64,000 bases of DNA. It comes from Thermoplasmata archaeon (GTDB taxonomy: Archaea > Thermoplasmatota > Thermoplasmata > Lutacidiplasmatales > UBA184). A program made the translations under genes and the position numbers. The stretch is taken from assembly GCA_021817605.1 (NCBI GenBank), contig JAKAUN010000008.1, positions 105,561-169,560 on the forward strand, written 5' to 3'. The notes beneath the pieces were generated by a model. The model saw only the letters and a program-made list of their open reading frames with translations. It was not told where the DNA came from and made no database searches. Below, in pieces: positions 42,403 through 51,775 of this stretch. Position 1 is the first letter of the stretch. The number at the start of each line of letters is the position of its first letter.

Positions 42403-42954
42403 ATGTCGCTCGAGAGCCTCGTCGACGAGATCCGCTCCCGCGGGGAGGCCGAGCTCCGCGCCGTCGCGGAGAGCCGCGCCCGGGAGGAGGCGGCGGTCGC
42501 TTCCAAAAGGGATCGTCGGGTCGAGGAGCTCCGCAAGGAGGCCGACCGCGCCTTGGAGATCGAGATCGCTCGGCTCACGGCGCAGCGGCTCGCGGCTGCC
42601 AAGCTCTCCGCCCGCAAGCTGCTCTACGCGGCCCGGGAGGAGCGGCTCACGCGTGCGCTGGAGGAGACCCGCGGGCTGCTCTCGGAATTCACCTCGGAGC
42701 CCAACTATGCGGACGTGTTGCGCAGGATGTACTCCGCTGCGACCGACGCTCTGGGCCCTTCCGTGCGCGTCTTCGGGCGCGCCGACGACGCGGCTCTCCT
42801 GCGCCGGCTGGCGGGCAAGTCCTTCGACCCGGCCCCTCGCCCGATCCTCGGAGGGCTGGTCGCCGAGACCCCGGACGGCCGTCGCCGCCTGGACTTCTCC
42901 TTCGACGAGCTGCTTAGGCTCCGAGGCGACAGGGTCCGCGAGCTCCTCGCCTGA
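42403..42954 (+). CDS. atpE: A-type ATP synthase subunit E (peripheral stalk)
   Basis: Part of the stator that links the catalytic head to subunit I, pairing with subunit H as a coiled coil. The 183-residue protein has a long Arg/Glu/Ala-rich helix (about 1-90) and a C-terminal globular domain containing 'LGGLVAETPDGRRRLDFSFDELL', the segment that contacts subunit B in the family. It sits 21 bases after atpK and 15 before atpC. Confidence 0.88.
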   Translation: MSLESLVDEIRSRGEAELRAVAESRAREEAAVASKRDRRVEELRKEADRALEIEIARLTAQRLAAAKLSARKLLYAAREERLTRALEETRGLLSEFTSEPNYADVLRRMYSAATDALGPSVRVFGRADDAALLRRLAGKSFDPAPRPILGGLVAETPDGRRRLDFSFDELLRLRGDRVRELLA

Positions 42955-42969
42955 AAGGAGCGGTCGAGC

Positions 42970-44046
42970 ATGGCCGGCTCCCCCTACGCGATCTCCCTCG
43001 GTCGGCTCAAGCCCGAGTTCCCCTCGTTCCTTCCGCGGGAGACGTTCGCCAGCCTGCTCGCGGCGCGGGACACGAACGATCTCGCGAAGCTCCTCGAGGC
43101 GACCGCCTACGCCTCCGACATCGTCCGGGCCCGCGCGACGCACTCGGGAGGGGCGATGCTCGAGGTGGCGATCAATCGCACCTTCGTGCGGCGCAACCGG
43201 CATGCCTACGACTCGAGCCCGTTCGCCGGAAGACAGGTGGTCGCCGCCTACCTTGCCCGGTGGGACATCGAGAACATCGAGCTCATCCTGGGGGCGAAGG
43301 CGACCGGGCGGCCGGTGACGGAGACCGAGGACCATCTGGTCTCGAGCCGTGAGATCCCCGCGGGCCTCTACGCGGGGGTGATGACGCTGGACGACTTCCG
43401 CCAGCTGCTCGCGCAGCCGACCCTCGAGGCGACGGCGACCGCGCTGGTCCCCTTCGGCTACGGAGCCACCGTCCTGCCCCTCGTCGAAGCGTTCGAGAGG
43501 ACCCACGACATCTTCCCGATCCTCAACGCCCTCGACCGGGCCCACTACCGCGACGTCCTTTCCGCCACGCGCTTCTTCCAGGGCGACGAGTGGGTGGTGC
43601 GGGGATACCTTTCCGGCGAGATCGACGCCCGCAACGCCCTCCTTCTCCTCAAGGGGAAGGCCATCGAGCTGCCGGTCGACCAGGTCGTCGCCGGCTGGCT
43701 GGACGGGGGTTCGTTCCCGGCGACACAGGCCTCCGACCTCTACTCGGCGCGGGGGGTCCCCGAGCTGGCCGAGCGGCTCGCCGAGAAGTTCCCCTCGATC
43801 GTCCAGGGAACCGAGGAGTACCTCAGCGGCAAGAGCCTGGTCGGCTTCGAGGTCGCCCTCCAGCGCGACCGGGCCCAGCGCGAGTTCAAGCGCCTCGCGA
43901 CCTATCCGCTCGGCCTGTCGGTGATCTTCGCCTACCTCCTGCGCAACGAGCTCGAGCGAGGCGATCTGCGCCGCCTCGCGTTCGGGAAGGTCTACGGTCT
44001 CTCCCAGGAGCGTCTCGGCTCCCTGCTCGTGAGCGCCGCGCTGTAG
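42970..44046 (+). CDS. atpC: A-type ATP synthase subunit C (central stalk base)
   Basis: Connects the K-ring to the central stalk D/F. The 358-residue all-helical protein has repeated helical units. Segments such as 'LEVAINRTFVRRNRHAY', 'YLARWDIENIELILGAKATG' and 'IFAYLLRNELERGDLRRLAFGKVYGL' match archaeal subunit C. An upstream 'gaaaggagcgg' near 42952-42962 could serve as a ribosome-binding site. It converges with atpI, with about 30 bases between stops. Confidence 0.92.
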   Translation: MAGSPYAISLGRLKPEFPSFLPRETFASLLAARDTNDLAKLLEATAYASDIVRARATHSGGAMLEVAINRTFVRRNRHAYDSSPFAGRQVVAAYLARWDIENIELILGAKATGRPVTETEDHLVSSREIPAGLYAGVMTLDDFRQLLAQPTLEATATALVPFGYGATVLPLVEAFERTHDIFPILNALDRAHYRDVLSATRFFQGDEWVVRGYLSGEIDARNALLLLKGKAIELPVDQVVAGWLDGGSFPATQASDLYSARGVPELAERLAEKFPSIVQGTEEYLSGKSLVGFEVALQRDRAQREFKRLATYPLGLSVIFAYLLRNELERGDLRRLAFGKVYGLSQERLGSLLVSAAL

Positions 44047-44076
44047 CGGGAGCGCCTTCGCTCCCCCTCGGGCCGG

Positions 44077-46074
44077 TCAGCTCTCGGGGGCCTGGACGAT
44101 CGGCCCGAGCTTGCCGTCCGCGTCGACCGACGGGACGGTGTGACTGCGCGGGGTGCCGAACGGGCGGAAGGGGCGGCCGTTGCCCGAGTAGAACTTCGAG
44201 AAGTACTCGACGAAGATCAGCCGCGCTCCCTGGATCCCCGGCTCGAAGACCCCCAGGATCACGTTGAACGACTGCCCGACCACGAGGATGAGCAGCCCGA
44301 AGACGATGCCCGCGATCGTCCCTCCGCCGACGAGCCCCCCGCCGATGGTGTTGATCACGAGCGCCAGGATGACGCTCGCGAGGAGGATCCCGACCAGACG
44401 CGTGTAGGAGAGGATGTGGCTGATCACCTCGAGAAGTCCCAGCCCCGCCGTCTGCACTCCCTCCCCCACCAGCATGAGGGCGAAGCCCGCGCCCATGCAG
44501 GCGAACCAGGCGAAGACGATCGGGTGGGCCGAGGGGCTGATCGCGTGGTGGATCATGGCGAGGCCGAAGAAGGCGACCCCGAAGGCGAAGAGGATCCCTC
44601 CGCTCTTCGCGAGGACCCCGCGGAGGTGGTGGTGGAAGTACTCCTTGAGCGCCCCGAAGAGGAAGCCGAGAACGACCATCCCCAGCCCGATGTAGCCCGC
44701 GAGGAGGAGGAGCTTGGGGAGGTCCTGGCGGCTCGCGGGAGCGATGGGGGCGTGGTAGCCCACGAGGGTGTGGAGGAGACTGAAGCCGAAGAACTCGTCC
44801 CAGAACAGGCCGAGGCCGATAGCGATGGCGCAGCCCGGCAGCAGCGCCCAGGCCAGTTGCTGCATCCCTTTCGGGCCCATGATCATCTTGACGAAGTTCC
44901 GTCCGAACTTCGGGAGATGGCGGGCGCCGGGGAAGCCGACGATCATCCAGAGCGAGATCAGCAGGATGACCAGGCCGTAGCCCCAGTCGCCGAGCATGAA
45001 CCCGAAGAAGATCGGGAAGACGATCGAGAAGACGAGGGTCGGGTCCCACTCGGAGGCCTGCGGCAGCGAGTAGAACCTCACGAAGAACTCGAAGCGCCGC
45101 ACGCCGGGCGGGTTCGCCATCATCGTCGGCGCCTCCTCGGTGGTCGGGACCTCGTAGAAGTGGACCCGGCCGCCGCACGCCTCGGTGAGGACCGCCCTCA
45201 GCCGATCGGTATCGCGTCGCGGGACCCACGCCTCGAGGGCGAAGGCGGAACGGCTCGCGCCGAGCTTGCTGAGGACCTCGGCCTTGCGGTTCTCGATCTC
45301 GAGCGCCTCGGCGACCGCGGCGATCGTGGGGTACCACTCCGCCGAGATCGCCTCGAGCTCGCCGCGGATCTCCGTGCGGCGTGCCGCGAGCGTCTCCTGG
45401 TTGCGGAGGAGCTCCTCCCGCGCCTGGGCCACCGTCCCTTCGAGCGGAGGAAGGCTCGCGAGGCGTATCCCCGCCCCCTGGGCGGCGGAGGTGACGGCCT
45501 CGGCGGAGGAGGAACGGGCGACCAGGAGGAAGCGGCTCACCTCGCCCGGGGGCCCCGCGAAGAACGTCGCGTCCGCCTCGGCAGGGATCGCGGCGCGGAA
45601 CTTCGCCGCGGCCTCCGGCTCGCCTTCCCCGAAGAGGGTGAGGAGGCTCTTCGCCCGCAAGAGCTCGAGCCGGTCGGTGTAGAAGGAGATCTTCTCGAGG
45701 AGGCCCAGCGAATCGGCGACCGTCTTCGCCTCGGTCTGGAGCTTGTCGTCCTCTCGGGCGAGCTCCCCGACCTTCGCGTCGACGTTCACCGTGGCCGCGG
45801 CCGCGAAGAGCGCCTCCGAAGAATCGATCCTCTTCGGAGCGAACGGACCGACGGGGGGAAGGGCCGAGAGCAGCGCGCGGAAGCGGAGCGTCTCGTCCCC
45901 CACGCGGCGGAGCGTATCGCTCCCGCGTTCCGGGCCGAGCTCGGCGAGCGTCGCGGCCGAGAGGGGCTCGACCTGCGCGATCCGTAGATCGTGGAGGACC
46001 GTGAGGACGTTCGTCTCGTCCGAGCGCAGGCCAAGGAGGCCTACCTTCACCATCGGGACGGGCCGCAGCGCCAT
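44077..46074 (-). CDS. atpI: A-type ATP synthase subunit I (stator, ion channel)
   Basis: Membrane stator subunit homologous to V-ATPase subunit a. The 665-residue protein has a soluble N-terminal half (about 1-330) rich in helices, and a C-terminal half with about eight membrane segments beginning 'WDPTLVFSIVFPIFFGFMLGDWGYGL'. 'GVQTAGLGLLEVISHILSYTRLVGI' contains the conserved Arg expected to face the rotor Glu. Terminal gene of the F-A-B-D-orf-H-I operon. Confidence 0.95.
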   Translation of the reverse strand: MALRPVPMVKVGLLGLRSDETNVLTVLHDLRIAQVEPLSAATLAELGPERGSDTLRRVGDETLRFRALLSALPPVGPFAPKRIDSSEALFAAAATVNVDAKVGELAREDDKLQTEAKTVADSLGLLEKISFYTDRLELLRAKSLLTLFGEGEPEAAAKFRAAIPAEADATFFAGPPGEVSRFLLVARSSSAEAVTSAAQGAGIRLASLPPLEGTVAQAREELLRNQETLAARRTEIRGELEAISAEWYPTIAAVAEALEIENRKAEVLSKLGASRSAFALEAWVPRRDTDRLRAVLTEACGGRVHFYEVPTTEEAPTMMANPPGVRRFEFFVRFYSLPQASEWDPTLVFSIVFPIFFGFMLGDWGYGLVILLISLWMIVGFPGARHLPKFGRNFVKMIMGPKGMQQLAWALLPGCAIAIGLGLFWDEFFGFSLLHTLVGYHAPIAPASRQDLPKLLLLAGYIGLGMVVLGFLFGALKEYFHHHLRGVLAKSGGILFAFGVAFFGLAMIHHAISPSAHPIVFAWFACMGAGFALMLVGEGVQTAGLGLLEVISHILSYTRLVGILLASVILALVINTIGGGLVGGGTIAGIVFGLLILVVGQSFNVILGVFEPGIQGARLIFVEYFSKFYSGNGRPFRPFGTPRSHTVPSVDADGKLGPIVQAPES

Positions 46075-46083
46075 GGGACCCCC

Positions 46084-46443
46084 TTACGGAGAAGCGAACT
46101 CGCCGAGCACCGCGCGGACGATCTCGTCCTTGCGGCCGGTGACCTTCTTCCCGGCTCCCGACCGGGCCTTGGCGGCGGCGCTTTCGCCTGTCTTCACGAT
46201 CTCGTGGGCCTCGGAATCCGCGGCGGCGACGGCGGCCTCGAGGTCGTGCGAGCGCCTCGCCTCGAGCTCGGAGAGGACCGCCTTGATAGAAGCCTCCGCG
46301 CCGGCGTGCGCCTCGGCAAGGGCCTGCTCGCTCGTGGCGCGGGCCGCCGTGAGCTTGCTCTCCCATTCCGCCTCGGTGGTCTTGACCCTGCGCAGGACCT
46401 CGACGGTCCCCGCGTCCGGCCCGGTCGGCTCCGCCCCGCTCAC
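46084..46443 (-). CDS. atpH: A-type ATP synthase subunit H (peripheral stalk)
   Basis: 119 residues, almost entirely an Ala/Glu/Lys-rich helix ('VEVLRRVKTTEAEWESKL...KVTGRKDEIVRAVLGEF'), as expected for subunit H, which forms a coiled coil with subunit E in the stator. The start (GTG 46443) overlaps the TGA of the small upstream ORF by 4 bases and the stop is 9 bases before atpI. Confidence 0.85.
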   Translation of the reverse strand: MSGAEPTGPDAGTVEVLRRVKTTEAEWESKLTAARATSEQALAEAHAGAEASIKAVLSELEARRSHDLEAAVAAADSEAHEIVKTGESAAAKARSGAGKKVTGRKDEIVRAVLGEFASP

Positions 46444-46568
46444 AGCCTAAACCCTCCGGGCCAGGCGAGGAGGATCGCGAAAAAGACGGCGAGCGCGGCG
46501 ATCTTCACCATCGTGCTAAGGGTCCAGATCGCCGCGAAGCGGCGGACCTCCCGGTTACGCGGCGGCAC
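46440..46568 (-). CDS. Small single-span membrane protein in the ATP synthase operon
   Basis: A 42-residue ORF too short for the ORF track. It starts at GTG 46568 inside the last codons of atpD (14-base overlap) and stops at TGA overlapping the atpH GTG. It begins with a basic segment ('PPRNREVRRFAAIW'), followed by one hydrophobic helix 'MVKIAALAVFFAILLAW' and a short tail. Overlap at both ends points to genuine translation coupling. Its place directly after atpD recalls ahaG, the small extra gene after ahaD in the Methanosarcina operon, but I cannot show homology. Confidence 0.6.
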   Translation of the reverse strand: MPPRNREVRRFAAIWTLSTMVKIAALAVFFAILLAWPGGFRL

Positions 46569-47196
46569 TTTCGGCCTCCTGCTCCATCTTGCGCTTCACC
46601 GTCTTGAGCATGCTGAACGAATCGCGCTCCATCTCGTCGAAACGGAACTTGATGTAGCGCACGATCGCCTCGAGCCGCGGGACGAGCACGTTCTCGATGG
46701 CGCTCGCGCGTCGCTTGGTCTTCTCGATCTCCTTGAGGAGGCGTCGGAGCGCGTTCTCCTTCTCGGCGATCTCGAGGACGACCTCGAAGATCCCCTGGAA
46801 GTGCTGGACCGCTTCCTGGATCGAGGTCGGAAGCTGGAGGAGCGAGGTGGCGGGCACCGGCGCGTAGCTGCCCGCGTCGACCTTCGGGGTGCGAACCCCC
46901 ATGACGTTCTTGGTCGCCACCGAGACGACCGGAAGCGCGGGCAGGAGCATGGAGATGTTCTCGAGGCGTGTCGGGCCCTCGATCGTCTCGGCCATGCGGA
47001 TCGCCTCGTAGCCGCGGGCGATCCGCGCCTTGAGGTCCCCGCGCAGGCGCATCGCCTCGCGGGAGATCGAGAAGAACTCCGCGATGAGCGCCGAGCGCTT
47101 GAGCTTGAGGAGGTTGAGCCCGCGCTTGGCCACGACGATCCTACGACGCGTGCGCAGCAGCTCGAGGCGCGTGGGGCGGACGTTCTCGACAGCCAT
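46555..47196 (-). CDS. atpD: A-type ATP synthase subunit D (central stalk)
   Basis: Rotor shaft subunit, a long antiparallel coiled coil like F-type gamma. The 213-residue protein starts 'VRPTRLELLRTRRRIVVAKRGLNLLKLKRSALI', the characteristic D-subunit N-terminal helix. It ends with a second long helix ('IEKTKRRASAIENVLVPRLEAIVRYIKFRFDEMERDSF'). It is 24 bases after atpB and overlaps the small downstream ORF. Confidence 0.96.
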   Translation of the reverse strand: MAVENVRPTRLELLRTRRRIVVAKRGLNLLKLKRSALIAEFFSISREAMRLRGDLKARIARGYEAIRMAETIEGPTRLENISMLLPALPVVSVATKNVMGVRTPKVDAGSYAPVPATSLLQLPTSIQEAVQHFQGIFEVVLEIAEKENALRRLLKEIEKTKRRASAIENVLVPRLEAIVRYIKFRFDEMERDSFSMLKTVKRKMEQEAESAAA

Positions 47197-47220
47197 CGGT
47201 TCGGGACGCTCCTTGGGTTC

Positions 47221-48654
47221 CTACACGCCAGCGACCGGCGGATGCGCGCGGTACTTCGCGACGAACTCCGGCCGGATCCGCTTGAGCTCGGAGTCGGGGA
47301 AATCGCTGAGGATCTCCCAGGCGAGCCGTAGGCTCTCGTCGATCGTGCGGTCCTCGTCAGCCCCCTGGTTGACGAACTCCTTCTCGAAGCGGTCGGCGGC
47401 CTTGAGGTAGAGGCGGTCCATCGCGCTGAGCGCCTCCTCCCCGACGATCGCCGAGAGGGCGCGCTGGTCCTTCCCCGTCGCGTAAGCCGCGAAGAGCTGG
47501 TCGGAGACCCCGCGGTGGTCCTCGCGGGTGCGCTCCTTGCCGATCCCCTGGTTCATGAGACGCGAGAGGCTCGGCAGGATGTCGATCGGGGGGTAGATCC
47601 CCTTCCTCTGGAGGTCCCGGCTGAGGTACATCTGCCCCTCGGTGATGTAGCCGGTGAGGTCGGGGATCGGGTGCGTCACGTCGTCCGCCGGCATCGTGAG
47701 GATGGGCAGCTGGGTGATCGACCCCTTGCGCCCGTGGATTTTCCCCGCCCGCTCGTAGATCGTCGCGAGGTCGGTGTAGAGATACCCCGGATAGCCCCGT
47801 CGGCCGGGAACCTCCTCCCGCGCGGCCGAGACCTCGCGGAGCGCCTCGCAGTAGCTCGTCATGTCGGTGAGGACGACCAGGACGTGGAGATCCTTCTCGT
47901 AGGCGAGGTACTCGGCGGCGGTGAGCGCCATCCGCGGCGTGACGACGCGCTCCATCGACGGATCGGAGGAGAGGTTGAGGAACGCGACCGTGCGCTCGAG
48001 CGCCCCGGTCGTCTCGAACTCCTTGAGGAAGAAGTTCGCCTCCTCGCTCGTGATCCCCATCGCGCCGAAGACGACGGCGAAGCCCTCGGTGGAGTTCCTC
48101 AGCTTGGCCTGCCGCACGATCTGGGCGGCGACCTGGTTGTGCGGGAGCCCGGCCCCGGAGAAGAGCGGGAGCTTCTGGCCCCGGACGAGCGTGTTGTTGA
48201 CGTCGATCGTGGAGATCCCCGTCTGGATGAACTCGCTCGGCTCCTCGCGCGAGTAGGGGTTCATCGCGTTGCCGACGACCTCCGAGCGGGTCTCGCTCAC
48301 GATCTTCGGGCCGCCGTCCCTGGGCTCGCCCAGGCCGTTGAAGACACGGCCCAAAAGCTCGTCCGAGACGGCGAGGGTCGCGACCTCGCCGAGGAACTTG
48401 ACGCTGGTCTTCTCCACGCTGATCCCCATCGTGGGCCCAAAGACCTGGACGATGGCGAGCCCCTTGCGCGAGTCGAGCACTTGGCCCTGGCGTCGGTCGC
48501 CGCTCGGAAGCGCGATCTCGACGATCTCGCCGTAGGCGGAGTTCTCCACGTCGCGGACGAACAGGAGCGGGCCGGAGACCCGATCGATCGTGCGATAGTC
48601 GACGGGGACCTGCGGCACCTTGGCGGACGGGGTGTTCGCCGCCTTGCTCGCCAT
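47221..48654 (-). CDS. atpB: A-type ATP synthase subunit B
   Basis: Non-catalytic nucleotide-binding subunit of the A3B3 head. The 477-residue protein has '[18 protein letters not shown]' at the N-terminus and '[21 protein letters not shown]' where the catalytic subunit has a P-loop (no Walker lysine, as expected for B). It also has '[34 protein letters not shown]'. It starts at the base immediately before the atpA stop, with no gap. Confidence 0.97.
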   Translation of the reverse strand: MASKAANTPSAKVPQVPVDYRTIDRVSGPLLFVRDVENSAYGEIVEIALPSGDRRQGQVLDSRKGLAIVQVFGPTMGISVEKTSVKFLGEVATLAVSDELLGRVFNGLGEPRDGGPKIVSETRSEVVGNAMNPYSREEPSEFIQTGISTIDVNNTLVRGQKLPLFSGAGLPHNQVAAQIVRQAKLRNSTEGFAVVFGAMGITSEEANFFLKEFETTGALERTVAFLNLSSDPSMERVVTPRMALTAAEYLAYEKDLHVLVVLTDMTSYCEALREVSAAREEVPGRRGYPGYLYTDLATIYERAGKIHGRKGSITQLPILTMPADDVTHPIPDLTGYITEGQMYLSRDLQRKGIYPPIDILPSLSRLMNQGIGKERTREDHRGVSDQLFAAYATGKDQRALSAIVGEEALSAMDRLYLKAADRFEKEFVNQGADEDRTIDESLRLAWEILSDFPDSELKRIRPEFVAKYRAHPPVAGV

Positions 48655-50418
48655 CTAGCTACCTCCCGTGGCGGTCGCCGCAGCCACGGCCTCTGCGACC
48701 TCGGTCTCGAGGGCATCGAACTGGCTCTGGAGCTCGGCCTCGGGGATCCACTTCATCCGGGAGAGCTTGGTGCGCACGGGAAGCTTCTGCATCGCCTGCA
48801 CGGTCACGCCCCGCTCGACGGCCTCCTGCTCCCGGTCGCCGAAGGCGAGGATCGCCCGGAGCATCCTGAGCTGCTTCTGGATGGAGGTGTAGGTGTCGAC
48901 CTCGTCGTAGGCGCTCTGCTGGAGGTAGTCCTCGCGGAGCATCCGCGCGACGTCCAATGTCGCCTTCTCCCGCTCGGGGAGCGCGTCGACGCCGACGAGC
49001 TGGACGATCTCCTGGAGCTCGGACTCCTTCTGGAGAAGCTCGAGCGCCTTCTGCCTGAGGGTGACGAACTCTCCGGAGAGCCGCTCCCGGTACCAGGGAG
49101 CGAGGTCGCCGACGTAGAGCGAGTAGCTCTGCAGCCAGTTGATCGAGGGGAAGTGGCGACGGGCGGCGAGGGAGGCGTCGAGCGCCCAGAAGACGCGGGC
49201 GACACGGAGCGTGTTCTGGCTCACGGGTTCGGAGGTGTCCCCGCCGGGAGGAGAGACGGCGCCCACGACCGTAACGGAGCCTTTGCGGCCTTCGGGGGAG
49301 AGCGTGACCACGCGGCCGGCGCGCTCGTAGAACTCGGCGACCCTCCGGCCGAGGTAGGCAGGATATCCTTCCTCGCCGGGCATCTCTTCGAGGCGTCCGG
49401 AGATCTCGCGCATCGCCTCGGCCCACCGGCTGGTCGAGTCGGCCATGAGGGCGACGTCGTAGCCCATGTCCCGGTAGTACTCGGCGATCGTGATCCCCGT
49501 GTAGACGCTCGCCTCGCGGGCGGCGACGGGCATGTTGGAGGTGTTGGCGATGAGGACCGTCCGCTCCATGAGCGGGCGCTTCGACTTCGGGTCGACCAGG
49601 TGCGGGAACGTCGCGAGCACCTCGGTCATCTCGTTGCCGCGCTCCCCGCAACCGACGTAGACGACCACGTCGGCATCCGACCACTTGGCCAGCTGCTGCT
49701 GGGAGACGGTCTTGCCGGACCCGAAAGGTCCCGGGATGCAGGCGGTACCTCCCTTCGCGACGGGGAAGAACGAATCGATGACGCGCTGGCCCGTGATCAG
49801 AGGGAGGTCCGGCGGGAGCTTCTGGGAGACCGGGCGCGGGATGCGCACGACCCACTTGTGCGAGAGGTAGAGCGGGATCGTCCCGGCCGCGGTCTGGAGC
49901 TGTCCGATCGGGTCGCGGACCGTGTAACTTCCGCTCGCGATCTCCTTGATCGTACCGCTGACCCCGGGCGGAACGAGGATCTTGTGGAGGATGAGCGACG
50001 TCTCAGGGACCGTCCCGAGAACGGTGCCGGGGGAGACGGGCGCGCCCGCCTTCACCGTGGCCGTGAACGGCCACTTCTTCTTCTCGTCGAGCGGTGCGGC
50101 GACGAACCCGCGGGTGATGAAGTCGCCCACGCTCTTCTGGATGACGTCGAGGGGACGCTGCACGCCGTCGTAGATCGAGGTGAGCAGACCCGGTCCGAGC
50201 TCGACGCTCAGGGCTTGCCCGGTGTTCTCGACCGGATCCCCCGGGCGGATTCCCGTCGTGTCCTCGTAGACCTGGACGGTCGCCATCCCTCCGACCAGGC
50301 GGATGATCTCGCCCACCAGGCCGAGCGAACCGACTCTGACGACATCGTACATCTTGGCGTCCACGAGGCCTTCGGCGATGACCACCGGCCCCGAGACGCG
50401 CGCTACCTCTCCGCCCAT
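48655..50418 (-). CDS. atpA: A-type ATP synthase subunit A (catalytic)
   Basis: Catalytic subunit of the head. The 587-residue protein has Walker A in 'GPFGSGKTVSQQQLAKW' (about residue 230), 'VYVGCGERGNEMTEVL', the Walker B region 'DVALMADSTSRWAEAMREISGRLEEMPGEEGYP', and the A-type non-homologous insert. The P-loop is uninterrupted; no intein is present, although this is a classic insertion point in Thermoplasma and Pyrococcus. Confidence 0.98.
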   Translation of the reverse strand: MGGEVARVSGPVVIAEGLVDAKMYDVVRVGSLGLVGEIIRLVGGMATVQVYEDTTGIRPGDPVENTGQALSVELGPGLLTSIYDGVQRPLDVIQKSVGDFITRGFVAAPLDEKKKWPFTATVKAGAPVSPGTVLGTVPETSLILHKILVPPGVSGTIKEIASGSYTVRDPIGQLQTAAGTIPLYLSHKWVVRIPRPVSQKLPPDLPLITGQRVIDSFFPVAKGGTACIPGPFGSGKTVSQQQLAKWSDADVVVYVGCGERGNEMTEVLATFPHLVDPKSKRPLMERTVLIANTSNMPVAAREASVYTGITIAEYYRDMGYDVALMADSTSRWAEAMREISGRLEEMPGEEGYPAYLGRRVAEFYERAGRVVTLSPEGRKGSVTVVGAVSPPGGDTSEPVSQNTLRVARVFWALDASLAARRHFPSINWLQSYSLYVGDLAPWYRERLSGEFVTLRQKALELLQKESELQEIVQLVGVDALPEREKATLDVARMLREDYLQQSAYDEVDTYTSIQKQLRMLRAILAFGDREQEAVERGVTVQAMQKLPVRTKLSRMKWIPEAELQSQFDALETEVAEAVAAATATGGS

Positions 50419-50433
50419 CGTTCCTCCGGTCAG

Positions 50434-50772
50434 CTACCCTGCTACGCTGAGCGTGATGCCAAGCACTCGCTTGGCCAGCGAGTTGATGCTCTCGACCTCG
50501 AACTCGCCGGTGGGAGTAGGAACGAAGACGACCAAGGGACGCAGCGAGGCGTCGGCGTGCAACCGCTGGGCCTCGGTCAAGTGACCACGGAGCGACTGGC
50601 TCGCCACGAGGAGGCTGTAGCGCTCGTCCGAGACGGCTTTCTGGAACTCCGCCTGCGCGCTCTCGGAGGTCACTTCGACCACGTCGTGGAGCCCGATCAG
50701 GCGGAACCCGATCGCGAGCTCGCGCTCGCCCAACACGATGGTCCGACCGGCGAGTTGGGAGGTCTCGGGCAC
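50434..50772 (-). CDS. atpF: A-type ATP synthase subunit F (central stalk)
   Basis: Small rotor-stalk subunit of 112 residues. 'IVLGERELAIGFRLIGL' is the first strand and glycine turn typical of subunit F, followed by a Rossmann-like alternation ending near 'RPLVVFVPTPTGEF'. First gene of the minus-strand operon; the TATA-like box at 50796-50804 places it as leaderless with a GTG start. It is 15 bases ahead of atpA. Confidence 0.92.
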   Translation of the reverse strand: MPETSQLAGRTIVLGERELAIGFRLIGLHDVVEVTSESAQAEFQKAVSDERYSLLVASQSLRGHLTEAQRLHADASLRPLVVFVPTPTGEFEVESINSLAKRVLGITLSVAG

Positions 50773-50795
50773 GCCGGGCGGGCCGGGGTTCCTAG

Positions 50796-50804
50796 CTATT
50801 TAAC
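50796..50804 (-). promoter_or_regulatory. TATA box of the atpF-A-B-D-orf-H-I operon
   Basis: Reads 'gttaaatag' on the minus strand, 24-32 bases before the atpF GTG. It fits a leaderless operon transcript. Confidence 0.6.
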
Positions 50805-50857
50805 GCCTGCCTCGCGAACCCGTTCCTTCGGCGGAGAAAAGGGGTCACGGGAGGCTC

Positions 50858-51322
50858 TCAGCCGAGGTCGGCTCGGAGCGCCTTGGCGAGGCGGATCCAC
50901 GTCGCGCGGTCCTCCCGCGCGACCTCGCGCGCGCGGCGCGCAAGCTCTCGGGGACCAAGCGCCCGCGGCGCGCGCTCGATCTGGAGGCCCGTGAACTCGA
51001 GGCGGCAAGCTCTCGGGCCGAGCGGGACGATCTCGTAGAGGAACTGGGAGTGGCGCCGTGGCCCGGAGAGGTGGGTGTTCGTCCACATCCGGCGCTTCGG
51101 GAGGAGGCGGACGAGCCGCGTCTTGCGCACGGTCCTCCCGGCGTCGCGCACGGTGTCGGTCAGAACGAGGGTGTCGCGGGTCACCCGGGTGATCGAGCGT
51201 CGTCCCTTCTCCCCCATCAGGGAGAGGTCCTCGGGCGTGTAGTCGGTCGCCCAGCGGAACGCGCGGTCGGCCGAGGCAGGGAGGGGCACGCGGAAGGAAT
51301 AGACGAACGAGACGATCGGCAT
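50858..51322 (-). CDS. SRPBCC (START/Bet v1-like) protein
   Basis: A 154-residue protein of the ligand-binding helix-grip fold. It starts 'VYSFRVPLPASADRAFRWATDYTPED', the typical opening of polyketide-cyclase/SRPBCC proteins, then alternating strands ('TLVLTDTVRDAGRTVRKTRLV') and a long C-terminal helix. The ligand is unknown. It follows the ferredoxin gene by 7 bases, suggesting a shared transcript. The role could be hydrophobic-ligand binding or a chaperone-like function; nothing decides it. Confidence 0.72.
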   Translation of the reverse strand: MPIVSFVYSFRVPLPASADRAFRWATDYTPEDLSLMGEKGRRSITRVTRDTLVLTDTVRDAGRTVRKTRLVRLLPKRRMWTNTHLSGPRRHSQFLYEIVPLGPRACRLEFTGLQIERAPRALGPRELARRAREVAREDRATWIRLAKALRADLG

Positions 51323-51329
51323 CGCACGC

Positions 51330-51608
51330 TCACTTGTAGGTCGAGTGATGGACGTGGTCCTCGTCGTCGGTGATCAGGATGCACTCGCCCTCGCACTCGA
51401 ACAGGCACGCCTCGCAGACGATGCATTCCGGGCCGTTGATCGCGAGGGACTTTTCCCCGCGGAACTGGAACTTCGCGGCGACCGAGGGGTCGTCGACGAC
51501 CTCGGGGACCTCCTCGCGGGGACGCAGGTCGAAGACGTTGGTCGGACAGACGTCCTTGCAGTGCGAGCAGCCCGTGCACTTCGCGATGTCGATGTCGACC
51601 TGGACCAT
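51330..51608 (-). CDS. 2[4Fe-4S] ferredoxin
   Basis: A 92-residue electron carrier. Cluster motif one is 'CTGCSHCKDVCP' and motif two is 'CIVCEACLFECEGEC'. A roughly 35-residue insertion separates the two motifs, longer than in simple ferredoxins and rich in acidic residues. A His-rich tail ends the protein. Such seven- or eight-iron ferredoxins serve 2-oxoacid oxidoreductases in archaea. Co-transcribed with the SRPBCC gene. Confidence 0.88.
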   Translation of the reverse strand: MVQVDIDIAKCTGCSHCKDVCPTNVFDLRPREEVPEVVDDPSVAAKFQFRGEKSLAINGPECIVCEACLFECEGECILITDDEDHVHHSTYK

Positions 51609-51775
51609 CGCCGCCGCCCGGGGAAGTTGAGGCCGCAGGGGTCTTAGCCTGTATCCTCCCCCGCCCGAACCGGTCAGGTTCGGTGCAAGGGGAGGGGGAG
51701 AGCGGCGGCAGCGCCCGTTGCAGCGCCTCTCCCTCGGGCTTTAGGGGAGAGGGGCCGTCCCGCACCGAGGGGAAC

